DNA of 64,000 nt from Embleya scabrispora (lineage in GTDB: Bacteria; Actinomycetota; Actinomycetes; Streptomycetales; Streptomycetaceae), in the NCBI RefSeq assembly GCF_002024165.1, contig NZ_MWQN01000002.1, forward strand, positions 372,001 to 436,000. Direction: 5' to 3'. Position numbers and translations under genes: made by a program. The notes below the pieces were generated by a model. It saw only the letters and a program-made list of their open reading frames with translations. It was not told the DNA's origin and made no database searches. This document shows, in pieces, positions 51,964-61,577 of this stretch. Position 1 is the stretch's first letter, and every line of letters starts with the position of its first letter.

Positions 51964-54900
51964 TCAGTACACGTCCCGCACGTAGCGCCGCTCCCCGACC
52001 ATCTGCCGTACGTACGCGTCCGCTTCGTCCTCGGACCGCCCTCCGTGGGCGATCACGATCTCGCGCAGTGCCCGGTCGACGTCCTTGGCCATCCGCCCCG
52101 CGTCGCCGCAGACGTAGACGTGTGCGCCGCGCGACAACCAGTCCCACATGCGCGGGCCGTGTTCGCGCATCCGGTCCTGGACGTAGATCTTGGCCCGCTG
52201 GTCGCGGGAGAACGCCAGGTCGAGCCGATCCAGCAGCCCGACGCGGCGGAACTCGGCGAGTTCGTCCCGGTAGTAGAAGTCGGTGGCCCGCCGCTGCTCG
52301 CCGAAGAACAGCCAGTTCGGCCCGGTGTGACCACGCGCCTGCCGATCGGCCAGGAAGCCCGGGAACGGCGCGACGCCCGTACCGGGACCGATCATCACGG
52401 CGGGCGCGGTCGGATCCGTCGGCGGCCGGAAGTGCGGGGAGCGGCGCACGAATACCGGCACCGGCCCGTCTGCGCCCAGCGTCGCGAGATGCCCGGAGCA
52501 CACCCCCTGCCGCTCGGCACCGGCCTCGTTGCGATAGCGCACCACGGACACGGTGATCCGCACCTCGCCGGGGTGCGCGAGCGGGCTGGAGGAGATCGAG
52601 TACAGCCGCGGCTCCAGCCGCTTGAGCACGCCGGCCCACTCGACCGGATCCGCGCGCACCCCGAACTCGCCGATCACGTCCACCGCCTGGCGGCCCCAGC
52701 TCCACCGCGCGAGTTCGTCCCGGTGGCCGGCCCGCAGCAGCCGCTCCAGGTCCCGGTCGTGGGTGCGCTCCGCGACGAACCGGAGCAGTTCGGGGGTGAT
52801 CCGGGCGATCTCGAACCGGCTCCGCAGCGCCTCGCCGAGCGGGAGTTCGCCCAGGTCCGGCACGGGGATCGGGGTCGCCGGGTCCAGGCCGGTGGCGGCC
52901 AGCCATTCGGCCACCGCCTCCGGGCGGTTGACCGGCCATACCCCGAGCGCGTCCCCGGGCTCGTAGTCCAGGTCGCCGTGTGCGCCGCCGCGCGTATCGA
53001 AGGTGAACTGCCGTACCTCCTTGGCGGATCCGGGCAGGCCGAGCAGTCGATCGCCGATCAGCAGGGCGGGGAAGGGGGTCGCCTTCGTATAGCCCACGGC
53101 GGCCGGCGGCGACGGTGCCCCGGCCACCGGGCCGGGCAGGCGGGTCGCGGCAACGGCCGTCGTCGTTGCGGTCTTTGCCGTCATCGCGGTTGTCGCGGTC
53201 GTCGTGCTCGCGTCCGATGTCGGCCTCGTGCCGAGCGCGGCCAGTACCCCGTCCAGCCAGCTCGCGGCGGTTCGGTCGTAGTCGGGTTCGCAGTCGGCGC
53301 GTGGCGCGATCCGGGTGCCGCCGAGTTCGGCCAGCCGCTCGTCCAGGCGTCGGCCGTGGCCGCAGAAGTCGGCGTAGCCCGAGTCGCCCAGGGCCAATAC
53401 GGCGTAGCGCAGCCCGTTCACCTCCGGCCGCCCGGCTCCGGTCAGCGCCGCCCAGAACCCGGCCCCGTTGTCGGGCGCCTCGCCGTCGCCGAAGGTGCTG
53501 GTGATCAGGAGCACGGGTATCCCGCTGGGCAGCGTGTCCGGGCTGTGCTCGGTCATCTCGCGCACGACCGGTCGCCGCCCGGCCTCGGCCAGGCGGCCGG
53601 CGATCGAGCCGGCCAGCTCGGCGGCGTTGCCGGTCTGCGAGGCCCACAGCACCAACACGTCGCCATCGTCCGGGATTTCGACCACCGGATCGGCGACCAC
53701 GACTGATCCGGCCATCGCGGCGGGCGTCTCGATGGTTCGGGAGAACAGGCCCGCCAGGAGCCCGTTGACCCACGGCACCCGGGCCGGGGCGATCGGGGCC
53801 CGGTCGGGCAGCACCGGGACGCCGGGTGCCCGGGTCGTCGCGGATCCGGCCGCGCCCGCGAGGAACCCCGCCAGGTAGCGCCGCTCCTCGTCCGTGTACA
53901 CCGGCGGCGCGAGGTCGCCGAGGCCGAGCAGCGTGGCCGCGGCGCGGATGTCGGGGTCGGTCGGGGCCGACGGCGGTGCGTCGGTGGCCGGGTCGGGTCC
54001 CGACGCCGGGGTCGAGGGCGCGGGCGGGTCGGGGCGGACCGGGCCCGCCACCTTGGTCAACGCCACCGCGCAGGACTTGAATTCGGGTTGGAAGGAGATC
54101 GGGTCGACCGCGTCGTTCGTGACCGCGTTGATCCCGAGGAACGCGCCGAACCGGTCGTTCCAGTGGAAGGGCACGAAGCAGTTGCCCGGTCGGACCCGGT
54201 CGGTCGGCCGGGCGGGCAACACCACGCGCCCGCGTCGGGAGGACACTTCGACCGCGTCGCCCGCCTCGATGCCCAACTCCAGCGCGTCCTCGGGATGGAT
54301 CTCCACGAACGGCGCCGGATCGAGGCGGTTGAGCGCGTCGATTTTCCCGGTCTTGGTCATGGTGTGCCACTGGTGCTGCACGCGGCCGGTGTTGAGCACC
54401 ATCGGGTAGCCCCGGTCGGGTAGTTCGGCGGGCGGCAGATGCGGCCGGGCGAAGAACACCGCCCGCCCGCTCGCGGTCGGGAAGCGCGGTCGGCGGCGGG
54501 TGTGCGCCGCGTCGTCCGGTTCCCCGGCATCCGCCGGCAGGTATCGAATCGGGTTGCGGTCCGGCCCGTCCGGGGCCGAACTCGGCCACTGCACCGGTGT
54601 CTCGCGCAGCCGCTCGTGGCTCACCCCGCTCAGGTCGTAGCCGGTACTCGGGTTCGGGGCCCGCCGGAGTTCGTCGAACACCTCCTCGGCACTGGCGTAG
54701 TCGAAGGCGTCGGCGAAGCCCATCTCGCTCGCGACGCGGGCGATGATCAGCCAGTCGGGCAGTGCCTCGCCGACCGGGTCGACGGCCTGCCGGGACAGCG
54801 TGAGGTTGCGTTCGGAGTTGACCATGACGCCCTCGGTCTCGGCCCACATCGCGGCGGGCAGCACCACATCGGCGTACGCGTTGGTCTCGGTGTCGGCGAA

Positions 54901-56238
54901 CACGTCCTGGGCGACCACGAACTCGGCCGCCCGCAGGCCCGCGATCACCGCCTCCCGGTTGGCCACCGAGGCGACCGGGTTGGTGCAGATGATCCAGCAC
55001 GCCTTGACCTCGCCCGAGGCCATCCGGGCGAACAGGTCCACCGTGCCGCCGCCCGCCTCCGCCCGCAGCGTCCCGGCGGGCACCTCCCACAACCGCTCGA
55101 CGAACTCCCGGTCCTCGGCCACCAGCACCGAGCGCTGGCCGGGCAACCCGGGCCCCATGTAGCCCATTTCCCGACCGCCCATCGCGTTGGGCTGTCCGGT
55201 CAGCGAGAACGGCCCGCTGCCCGGTCGGCAGATCGCGCCGGTGGCGAGATGCAGGTTGATCAGCGCGTTGGTGTTCCAGGTGCCGTGGGTGCTCTGGTTG
55301 AGCCCCATCGTCCAGCAGCTGGTCCACTCCCCCGCCGCGCCGATCCACCGCGCGGCCCGCCTGATGTCCTGCTCGGCCAGGCCGGTCAGCTCGGCGACCC
55401 GGTCCGGCGGGTAGTCCCGCAGGAACTCCGGCATCGTGTCCCAGCCCTCGGTGCACTCGGCGATGAACGCGGAATCGGTGTCGCCGTTCTCCACGAGCAG
55501 GTGCAACAGGCCGTTCAGCAGCGCCAGATCGGTGCCGGGACGGATCCGAAGGAACAGGTCGGCCTTGGCGGCGGTGGCGGTGCGGCGCGGGTCGACCACG
55601 ATCAGCTTGGCGCCCGCCCGGACCCGGTCCATCATGCGCAGGAACAGGATCGGGTGGCAGTCGGCCATGTTGGCGCCGATCACGAGGAAGACGTCGGCGT
55701 GTTCGAAGTCCTGGTACGAGCCGGGCGGCCCGTCCGCGCCGAGCGAGAGTTTGTAGCCGCTTGCGGCACTGGCCATGCACAACCGCGAGTTCGACTCGAT
55801 CCGGTTGGTGCCGACGAAGCCCTTGGCCAGCTTGGTGACCAGATACTGGGCCTCCAGGGTGAGTTGGCCGGAGACGTAGAAGGACAGCGCGTCCGGGCCG
55901 TGCGCGTCCAGGATCTCGCGCAACCGCCGGGCGGTCGTGCCGATCGCCGCGTCCACTCCGGTCGGCGTCGGCGCCGCGTCGCGCTCGGCGCGGACCAGTG
56001 CGGTGGTCAACCGGCCCGGGGCGGCGAGCAGTTCGGCGCTGGTGGCACCCTTCGTACACAGCCGGCCCCGGTTCGTCGGGTGCGCCCGGTCGCCGCGTGC
56101 CTTGAGCACGGTGCGTCGGCCGGTCGCGGAGTCGACGGCGATGTCGAGGAGCATGCCGCAGCCGACCCCGCAGTACGAGCAGACGGTCCGTACGGTGTCG
56201 TCGGCCGCCTTCGGCTCCGATCCCGACACGGGCGACAC
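51964..56238 (-). CDS. nasA: Assimilatory nitrate reductase fused to CysJ-like flavoprotein
   Basis: A 1424-residue bifunctional protein. Residues 1-~720 are a molybdopterin-bis-MGD oxidoreductase with an N-terminal [4Fe-4S] motif ([10 protein letters not shown]: Cys20, Cys23, Cys27, then GRLCTKG), as in NasA/NarB. A Pro-rich linker with a BFD-like segment (~770-830) leads to a flavodoxin domain ([20 protein letters not shown], about 860-1000) and a CysJ-type FAD/NADPH reductase ([57 protein letters not shown]). So electrons pass from NAD(P)H through FAD and FMN to the Mo centre in one chain, replacing separate NasC-type partners. GTG start. No nitrite reductase gene is in view. Confidence 0.93.
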   Translation of the reverse strand: MSPVSGSEPKAADDTVRTVCSYCGVGCGMLLDIAVDSATGRRTVLKARGDRAHPTNRGRLCTKGATSAELLAAPGRLTTALVRAERDAAPTPTGVDAAIGTTARRLREILDAHGPDALSFYVSGQLTLEAQYLVTKLAKGFVGTNRIESNSRLCMASAASGYKLSLGADGPPGSYQDFEHADVFLVIGANMADCHPILFLRMMDRVRAGAKLIVVDPRRTATAAKADLFLRIRPGTDLALLNGLLHLLVENGDTDSAFIAECTEGWDTMPEFLRDYPPDRVAELTGLAEQDIRRAARWIGAAGEWTSCWTMGLNQSTHGTWNTNALINLHLATGAICRPGSGPFSLTGQPNAMGGREMGYMGPGLPGQRSVLVAEDREFVERLWEVPAGTLRAEAGGGTVDLFARMASGEVKACWIICTNPVASVANREAVIAGLRAAEFVVAQDVFADTETNAYADVVLPAAMWAETEGVMVNSERNLTLSRQAVDPVGEALPDWLIIARVASEMGFADAFDYASAEEVFDELRRAPNPSTGYDLSGVSHERLRETPVQWPSSAPDGPDRNPIRYLPADAGEPDDAAHTRRRPRFPTASGRAVFFARPHLPPAELPDRGYPMVLNTGRVQHQWHTMTKTGKIDALNRLDPAPFVEIHPEDALELGIEAGDAVEVSSRRGRVVLPARPTDRVRPGNCFVPFHWNDRFGAFLGINAVTNDAVDPISFQPEFKSCAVALTKVAGPVRPDPPAPSTPASGPDPATDAPPSAPTDPDIRAAATLLGLGDLAPPVYTDEERRYLAGFLAGAAGSATTRAPGVPVLPDRAPIAPARVPWVNGLLAGLFSRTIETPAAMAGSVVVADPVVEIPDDGDVLVLWASQTGNAAELAGSIAGRLAEAGRRPVVREMTEHSPDTLPSGIPVLLITSTFGDGEAPDNGAGFWAALTGAGRPEVNGLRYAVLALGDSGYADFCGHGRRLDERLAELGGTRIAPRADCEPDYDRTAASWLDGVLAALGTRPTSDASTTTATTAMTAKTATTTAVAATRLPGPVAGAPSPPAAVGYTKATPFPALLIGDRLLGLPGSAKEVRQFTFDTRGGAHGDLDYEPGDALGVWPVNRPEAVAEWLAATGLDPATPIPVPDLGELPLGEALRSRFEIARITPELLRFVAERTHDRDLERLLRAGHRDELARWSWGRQAVDVIGEFGVRADPVEWAGVLKRLEPRLYSISSSPLAHPGEVRITVSVVRYRNEAGAERQGVCSGHLATLGADGPVPVFVRRSPHFRPPTDPTAPAVMIGPGTGVAPFPGFLADRQARGHTGPNWLFFGEQRRATDFYYRDELAEFRRVGLLDRLDLAFSRDQRAKIYVQDRMREHGPRMWDWLSRGAHVYVCGDAGRMAKDVDRALREIVIAHGGRSEDEADAYVRQMVGERRYVRDVY

Positions 56239-56698
56239 CCCTTTCCCGGTATTGTCTGCGACTTTCGATACATGGCGATTCGCTCGGTTTCGCGCCCGCG
56301 CACACCGACCGCGCGGCGCGGGTGCGGTCGGTGCGGGCGAGCCCCGTGTCCGGGACGCTAAAGAGCGGCGGTTTCGTGAACGTCACACGCCCCCGCGTCC
56401 GGGGTTACGTCGACCGCACAGCCGCCCGGGTGCCACAGTGAGGCGGGCCCTGGTCGAGGCGCGGCAGGCCGCCGGGCCTTCGAGGCGACGCGGTTTCGTC
56501 GCCCTGGGAAGCATTTTGACTACCTAGCGCATCGATCACTCGTGGTCAATTCACGAGTTCTCGTGACAATACGGCGCACTCGGTCGCCCGCGAGGATGGC
56601 GCGGAAACGACGGTGCCGAGTGGGACGGTCGAGGCGAGGACGCCGATCGGGTCGGTCATCGCGAACGTGCCGACGTGGTCGGCGGTGGGGACGGTGGC
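56239..56698. other. Divergent promoter region of nitrate reductase and RiPP genes
   Basis: About 460 bases with no supported gene. The stretch 56510-56575 is AT-richer and holds an inverted repeat ACTCGTG-N7-CACGAGT at 56538-56558 followed by a partial third copy (TCTCGTGA). It probably contains promoters for both directions. Confidence 0.5.
56538..56558. promoter_or_regulatory. Inverted-repeat operator candidate before the RiPP genes
   Basis: ACTCGTG-GTCAATT-CACGAGT, perfect 7-bp arms, 160 bases upstream of the elimination-domain gene. A related half-site CTCGTGA follows. Cognate regulator not identified. Confidence 0.5.
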
Positions 56699-57715
56699 AT
56701 GGGCTCGGCCGAGATGGGGCACGATCGGGGACCGGCCGGTGAGGTGTGTGTCGGTGCCCGGTCGGTGCCGCTGGGCGTGCTCCTGGACGACTGCCTCCGG
56801 GACGTCCGGAAGGCCGGCGCGGATCCGGCCGACGGCGAATACGCGGCGGCCCGCCGGGCGTTCCTGGCCGCCGGGCTGGCCGCGCTCGATCGGGCCGCCG
56901 ACCGTCGGGTGCGGCGGACCAGGTGGATCCAGGTCGGAGTGACCCCCGTGGCCGACGCCGAGGGCCGACTGTACGGGCAGTTGGCGGAATCGGCCCGCGA
57001 GCTGCTGGCCGGCGGCGTCGCCACGGACTTCTTCTATCTGCACAAACCGCCGGGGGTCAGGATCAGATTCGCCGTGCACGGCGACGCGGCGACGGCCGAG
57101 CGACTGCGCGAGATCGTGTCCGCGCGGGCCGACGACTGGCTGCGCGAGCATGTGGTGCGGCATCGGGAACCGGGCGGATACGAGCCGGAGGCGCACCTGT
57201 TCGGCGGTGAGGTCTCGATGCGCAGCGTGCACCGCCTGTTCACCGCCGACTCGCTGGCCTGGCTGCGCTTCCTGGCCGACGACGCCCGCGCGTTGCCCGC
57301 GTGGGCCTACTCGCTGATCCTGCTCCGCGACGTGCTCGACGGCGTCGGGGTGGCGGGTTGGGAGGACCGGGACGTGTGGGACCGGGTGCGGCGCGGCACC
57401 GGGCGCGGCCTGCCGGCGGACGTACCGGACGCGTGGCGGGAGACGGCGGTCCGGATCCGGGCGCACTGGCGCGCGATCGGGGCACTGCGCGACGCGCTGC
57501 CGGAACCGCTGCGCGCGGCGGCCGTACGGCATCGAGTCGAGGTCGCGGCCGAGGCGGAGCGGTGGACGCGCGGCTACTTCGCCACGGAGGAGGCCGAGGT
57601 GGGACCGAGACAGGCACTCGCGTACTACACGGTGTTCCACTGGAATCGCGGCCGACTGGCGCTGCCGACCCAGTGCCTGCTCGCGGACGCGCTCGCCGGA
57701 CGGACCCGCTCGTGA
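56699..57715 (+). CDS. LanB C-terminal elimination-domain protein (SpaB_C, thiopeptide-type)
   Basis: A 338-residue protein of the lantibiotic dehydratase C-terminal (glutamate elimination) family, here stand-alone as in thiopeptide and split class I systems. Diagnostic parts are RTRWIQVGVTPVADAEGRLY, DFFYLHKPPGVRIRFAVHGD, YEPEAHLFGGEVSMRSVHRLF and the terminal YYTVFHWNRGRLALP. It removes glutamate from glutamylated Ser/Thr to give dehydroamino acids, working with a separate glutamylation subunit, encoded on the other strand at 58879-61142. The stop overlaps the LanC start (GTGA). Start uncertain: 56675, 56699 and 56714 are in frame. Confidence 0.9.
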   Translation: MGSAEMGHDRGPAGEVCVGARSVPLGVLLDDCLRDVRKAGADPADGEYAAARRAFLAAGLAALDRAADRRVRRTRWIQVGVTPVADAEGRLYGQLAESARELLAGGVATDFFYLHKPPGVRIRFAVHGDAATAERLREIVSARADDWLREHVVRHREPGGYEPEAHLFGGEVSMRSVHRLFTADSLAWLRFLADDARALPAWAYSLILLRDVLDGVGVAGWEDRDVWDRVRRGTGRGLPADVPDAWRETAVRIRAHWRAIGALRDALPEPLRAAAVRHRVEVAAEAERWTRGYFATEEAEVGPRQALAYYTVFHWNRGRLALPTQCLLADALAGRTRS

Positions 57716-58989
57716 CGCCGGGGCCCGAGGCCGCCACCCGCACCCCCGCCAGCACCCGGGGCGCCGACACGTCCGCCGACGCCGCCGTACGCGCCCTCGC
57801 GCGCTCCTTCCTGGCGACCTACGCGCGCCGCGGACGCGGTGGCGGGCCGTGGGCCGAGCCGGGGCCGGTGGTGCTCGCCGTACTGCTCGCCCGCACCGGC
57901 GACGCCGAGGACACCCTCGTCGCCCGCGCGGCGGTGCGCCGCTGGGCCCCGGACGCGCTCGCTCGCCGGGTGGGGCATTCGGGCCTGCACGACGGCGGGT
58001 TGGCCGGGATGGTGGTCGGGCTGCGCCTGGGGGCGACTCTGCATCCGCCGCTGGCCTCGGTCGCCGAACGGGTCCGGGTACGCCTCGCCGCCCGCTGCGC
58101 GCGCGACCCGTGGCGGCGGACCGGAGTCGGCTTCGCCGACTACGACCTGGTCAGCGGACCGGCGGGGATACTCCTCGGGCTCGGCGCGGGCGGCGCGGAC
58201 GTCGGCGTCCCGGGCGGCTCGGGGGCCGGGGTCGGCGCGCTCGTCGCGCACCTGGCCGGCCTGTGCGCCGAGCCGGGGCTGCGCCGGCTGCGGATCGCCG
58301 AGTTCTCCGGGCAGCCCTGGCCCGCGCGCTTCCTGGGCCGGGTCAATCTGGGCTTGGCACACGGCGCGCCGGGGGTACTGCTCGCGTTGACCGCGGCGGC
58401 GCGGGCGGCCGGGGATCGTGCGGACGAGATCCTGGAGCCGCTGGCCGCGGCGGCGGGGTGGGTCGCCGGGGCGGCCGTTCCGGACCCGAACGGGAATGCG
58501 ATGTGGGGTCCGGTCGCGGGCGGGCCCGGCGCGGCCGGTGGGGCCGGCGGGGCCGAACGCGCCGCCGGTCATCGCGAGGGCTGGTGCTATGGGACTCCGG
58601 GGGTGTCGTGGGCGCTGTGGGAGGCCGCACAGGTACTCGGCGACGCGGAGGTGCGGCGCCGCGCGGAGGATGGGTTCCGCTCGTCGGCGCGCCGATTCCC
58701 CCTGGAGCGCCGCCTGTTCGACGGTGGCGTGGCCGACCGCCTCGGCGTGTGCCACGGCGCGGCGGGCGTACTCGCCATCGCCGACGCCTTCGCCCGCCAC
58801 GCGGGCCTGCCGGAGGCGATCACCCTGCGCACCCGCCTGACCGGCGAGATCCGCGCCGAACTCCTGTCCTTCCCCCGCCTATTCGCCCCGGCCGACACCA
58901 CCCTCCTCGGGCTCGCCGGCACCCTGGCCGTCCTGCTCACGCCGACCTCGGGCGACCGGGGCTGGCTGCGGTGCCTGGGGCTGCGGTAA
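57712..58989 (+). CDS. lanC: LanC-like lanthionine cyclase
   Basis: A 425-residue alpha/alpha-barrel protein of the LanC family, which adds cysteine thiols to dehydroamino acids to form (methyl)lanthionine rings. The zinc ligands are visible: Cys292 in REGWCYGTPG and Cys347-His348 in GVCHGAAGVLAI. GLAHGAPGVLLALTAAAR supplies the first barrel motif. GTG start overlapping the elimination-domain stop, so the two are co-translated. The 3' end overlaps the opposing LanB gene by 111 bases, tail to tail. Only two Cys lie in the candidate core peptide. Confidence 0.9.
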   Translation: MTPGPEAATRTPASTRGADTSADAAVRALARSFLATYARRGRGGGPWAEPGPVVLAVLLARTGDAEDTLVARAAVRRWAPDALARRVGHSGLHDGGLAGMVVGLRLGATLHPPLASVAERVRVRLAARCARDPWRRTGVGFADYDLVSGPAGILLGLGAGGADVGVPGGSGAGVGALVAHLAGLCAEPGLRRLRIAEFSGQPWPARFLGRVNLGLAHGAPGVLLALTAAARAAGDRADEILEPLAAAAGWVAGAAVPDPNGNAMWGPVAGGPGAAGGAGGAERAAGHREGWCYGTPGVSWALWEAAQVLGDAEVRRRAEDGFRSSARRFPLERRLFDGGVADRLGVCHGAAGVLAIADAFARHAGLPEAITLRTRLTGEIRAELLSFPRLFAPADTTLLGLAGTLAVLLTPTSGDRGWLRCLGLR

Positions 58990-60528
58990 CGCCCGATGGG
59001 ATGCGGGTCGGCGTGGTGGGGGTTCGGACCGGTGTCGGGGGTGGATCCAGTCGACGGCGAGTTCGGCGGCGTAGTGCCGGCCCGCCTGGTCGACGATCGG
59101 CCATTCCTCGGGTGGGCCCGGGGTTTCGGTCAGTTCCAGGCAAGGGGTGTCGGCGGGGAGACGGTCCAGGAGGGTGCGCAGGACCAGGGGGCTGTCGGTG
59201 CGGACGAGCAGTTCCGGCGCGCCGAGGGCGATGCGTACGTAGACCAGGTCCGGGACGCCGAGTTCGTCCAGCGTGCGGCGCCAGGCCAGGTAGCGTTCGG
59301 CGGCGCTCCCGACAACGAACGGGCCGGCCTCGATCCGCCACCGCTTCGGCGCGGTCACCGTGCCGTCGGCGCAGGTCACCCTCGGGTACACGACGGCGCA
59401 GGTGTCGTCGGCGAGCCGCACCCGGGCCGGCACCGGCTCATGACGCCTGGTCAGATCCCACCCCTGCGCCCCCGCCAGGGCCAGCAGCAGCCGGCCGCGC
59501 GGGTCGCCGCGCCCGATCACCGCGCAGGAGCCGTACACGGGTACCCGCCACGCCGCCTCCCCCGCCCGCCCCAACCACGGCCGCAGCCCGCCGTCCACGG
59601 TCACCGTCAATCCCGCCGGCCCCTCGCCGCCCAGGTCCCGGGGATCGGCGACCTCGTCCGTCAGCGGTGGATGCAGCGCCGCGTCGGGATTGGCCGCGTC
59701 CCGCCCGACCACCTCGATCGCCTCGACACCGTCGGGCAACGCGCGCCGCAACCACGCGGCGGCACTGGGCGGCGGGTCGGGGTGGGCCGGGCCCGAGCCC
59801 TCGGCGGCCTCCGCGAGCAGTGCGTGGTGCAGGCCGGCGAACGGCATCAGATGGGGCAGCCCACCGCCGAGCCAGACCGCGCCGGCGACGGTCGGCCGCA
59901 CCAACACGCTGCCCCACGGCCCGGGACCGCGAGCGCGCCCCGCCGTCGACGGCGCACCGTCGGCCAACCGCCCCAGTAGCCGCACCCGTTCCCGCTCGGC
60001 CGTCCCGTCGCGGCCGTGCCGGGCGAGCAGCAGCCCGATCGCCCGTCGAGTGCCCTCGCGCAGTTCGTCGCACCAGTACACCCGCCAAGGCAACCGCACG
60101 GAGAACACCAGCAGATCACCTTCGGGCCGCCCGGGTACACCGGCCCACTCCCACATCCGATGAATCTCCGCCTCCGCCGCCGCCACCGACTCCGCGACCT
60201 CCATGGCCGACGCCGAGTGGTAGCGCGCCCCGAGTCGGTCACAGGCGGACCGCAACCGGCGCAGCCCGCTCTCCCACACCGCCGCGTCCGCCGCGTTCAA
60301 CGACCGACCCGCCACCTCCAGGGCCGTCCACGCGCACGCGGCCCGCAACGGCAACGCGGGCGCCGGTCGCCCCGCGTAGCCGGGCCCGTCCCCGAGCCGA
60401 TCGAGCACCCTCCCGAACGGCACCACGGAAGGGCACACCCGAAGCACCCCCGCCGCACCCTCCACCACCAGCCCCGGGCCCGCCCGCCCGGGCCCGCCGC
60501 CCTCCGGCGTCACCCGCACCGATGCCAC
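58879..60528 (-). CDS. lanB: LanB glutamylation subunit, second part (after frameshift)
   Basis: About 550 residues matching the middle and C-terminal part of the lantibiotic dehydratase N-terminal (tRNA-Glu-dependent glutamylation) domain: VRVTPEGGGPGRAGPGLVVE, the long central part WEWAGVPGRPEGDLLVFSVR, and PKRWRIEAGPFVVGSAAERYLAWRR. The first ~230 residues are encoded by the preceding frame (60510-61142). The join would be PTPAGAWAG/VASVRV and needs one extra base. The GTG at 60528 is the first in this frame but is not a convincing true start. The C-terminal ~60 residues (Pro/Arg/Gln/Gly-rich) are antisense to lanC and probably result from a lost stop. Confidence 0.75.
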   Translation of the reverse strand: MASVRVTPEGGGPGRAGPGLVVEGAAGVLRVCPSVVPFGRVLDRLGDGPGYAGRPAPALPLRAACAWTALEVAGRSLNAADAAVWESGLRRLRSACDRLGARYHSASAMEVAESVAAAEAEIHRMWEWAGVPGRPEGDLLVFSVRLPWRVYWCDELREGTRRAIGLLLARHGRDGTAERERVRLLGRLADGAPSTAGRARGPGPWGSVLVRPTVAGAVWLGGGLPHLMPFAGLHHALLAEAAEGSGPAHPDPPPSAAAWLRRALPDGVEAIEVVGRDAANPDAALHPPLTDEVADPRDLGGEGPAGLTVTVDGGLRPWLGRAGEAAWRVPVYGSCAVIGRGDPRGRLLLALAGAQGWDLTRRHEPVPARVRLADDTCAVVYPRVTCADGTVTAPKRWRIEAGPFVVGSAAERYLAWRRTLDELGVPDLVYVRIALGAPELLVRTDSPLVLRTLLDRLPADTPCLELTETPGPPEEWPIVDQAGRHYAAELAVDWIHPRHRSEPPPRRPASHRALPQPQAPQPAPVARGRREQDGQGAGEPEEGGVGRGE

Positions 60529-61142
60529 CCCGCCCACGCGCCCGCCGGAGTCGGCCGGCCGGCCGCGCGCAGGAGGTAGCGCAGGACCGTGTCCTCGGTA
60601 CGGCGGCGGCGCTTGTCGGCGGGGGCGGACTCCGGCGCGCCGGCCCAGTGACGGGCGACCTCCCGATGGGCGAGGACCAGGGCCCTGGCGAAGCGGGGTT
60701 CGTGGGTGAGCCGCCACAGAGCGTGCCGTTGGCGGGCCAGTTCGGCGGCGTACTCGGCCTCGAACGCCGCGCGCGACCGCGCCAGTTCGGTGCGATCGGC
60801 GGCATCGGCCGCCAGGAGCCCAGTCAGTTCGGGATCCCCGATCACGGGCAGCGCACCCCAGGGGGCGTCGCCGCGACCCACGGCCCGGCGCACTGCCAGG
60901 AGGCGGTGGCGCGCGGCGGGGTCGGCCACGTGCGGAACGGCCGCGTGCAGGCGGGCGAGCAGCGTGGGTCGGCGGGCCGCCAGTGCGGCGACGCGGGAGA
61001 CGATCCCGGCGGCGCGTACGGTCAACCCGGGCGCGGCGAACGTGTCCAGTGTCTCCACCGGCCACGCCGCCGCGCGCAGCAGCGCCGTGGGGGCCACCTC
61101 GACCGGCCACTCGGGCCCGTCGTCATCGGCCGGAGCCGTCAC
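60510..61142 (-). CDS. lanB: LanB glutamylation subunit, first part
   Basis: About 210 residues with the typical N-terminal LanB sequence: WPVETLDTFAAPGLTVRAAG, ALWRLTHEPRFARALVLAHR and KRRRRTEDTVLRYLLRAAGRPTPAGAWAG, where normally TP.G.fAGV continues in frame. Instead TGA at 60510 ends it while the continuation is in the next frame. The GTG start at 61142 follows GGGGG by 6 bases, 75 bases after the precursor gene. Together the two parts make a full-length split-type glutamylation subunit of about 760 residues. Frameshift real, programmed or a sequencing error cannot be told here. Confidence 0.72.
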   Translation of the reverse strand: MTAPADDDGPEWPVEVAPTALLRAAAWPVETLDTFAAPGLTVRAAGIVSRVAALAARRPTLLARLHAAVPHVADPAARHRLLAVRRAVGRGDAPWGALPVIGDPELTGLLAADAADRTELARSRAAFEAEYAAELARQRHALWRLTHEPRFARALVLAHREVARHWAGAPESAPADKRRRRTEDTVLRYLLRAAGRPTPAGAWAGWHRCG

Positions 61143-61216
61143 CCGTGCCCCCGGATAGGCGTCGAGCCGGGCGTCACCGGCAGGCCGGTGACGCCCGGGA
61201 TGCGGTGTCTCTTCCG

Positions 61217-61495
61217 CTACCAGCAACACATGATGGTCGACGGCGGGTCCGCCGCCTCGGCCATCTCGCCGACGTCGATCTTCGGCATCTCGCCCTCGTA
61301 CCGGACGAACCCGTTCGAGCCGCCCAACGGGCTCGCCTCCGCGGCGGCCAACGTGGCCTCCGCGTAGACCAGTTCCTCACCCGTGACCCGGCACGCCTCC
61401 AGGAGTTCGTCCCGGAGGAAGTACACCGCTCCTTCCTTGCCACGCAGTAGCGTTCCCCGGGTGTGTGCGGTCGGCTGGTCCAACTCTTCGGACAT
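61217..61495 (-). CDS. Candidate lanthipeptide precursor peptide
   Basis: A 92-residue peptide in the position of a RiPP precursor, between a tailoring oxygenase and the LanB gene. The N-terminal 80 residues form an acidic, helix-prone leader (GAVYFLRDELLEACRVTGEE, then LVYAEATLAAAEASPLGGSN and EMPKIDVGEMAEAA). KIDVGEM may play the role of the FxLD-type recognition motif. The C-terminus AADPPSTIMCCW has Ser86 and Thr87 for dehydration, Cys90 and Cys91 for ring closure, and a terminal Trp92. Start at 61495 with AGGGAAG upstream. No known lanthipeptide family has this ending, to my knowledge. Core boundary is inferred. Confidence 0.75.
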   Translation of the reverse strand: MSEELDQPTAHTRGTLLRGKEGAVYFLRDELLEACRVTGEELVYAEATLAAAEASPLGGSNGFVRYEGEMPKIDVGEMAEAADPPSTIMCCW

Positions 61496-61577
61496 GTGTG
61501 CCACTTCCCTTCCCTGTTCGACGACCCGGCCCTGATGCGCGGGTCCACCGATGTGCGTCGGCGCGATCGCGCCGAGG

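Noticed and set aside
51128-56386. A continuous open frame of about 1750 codons on the minus strand.
   Set aside because: It is an out-of-frame image of the nitrate reductase gene, made possible by high GC. Its translation is Arg/Gly/Pro-rich with no domain.
58879-61142. LanB parts as a PEARL (peptide aminoacyl-tRNA ligase) adding Cys or Trp.
   Set aside because: A SpaB_C elimination protein and LanC are encoded next to it, which fits a dehydratase. PEARLs lack an elimination partner. Not fully excluded.
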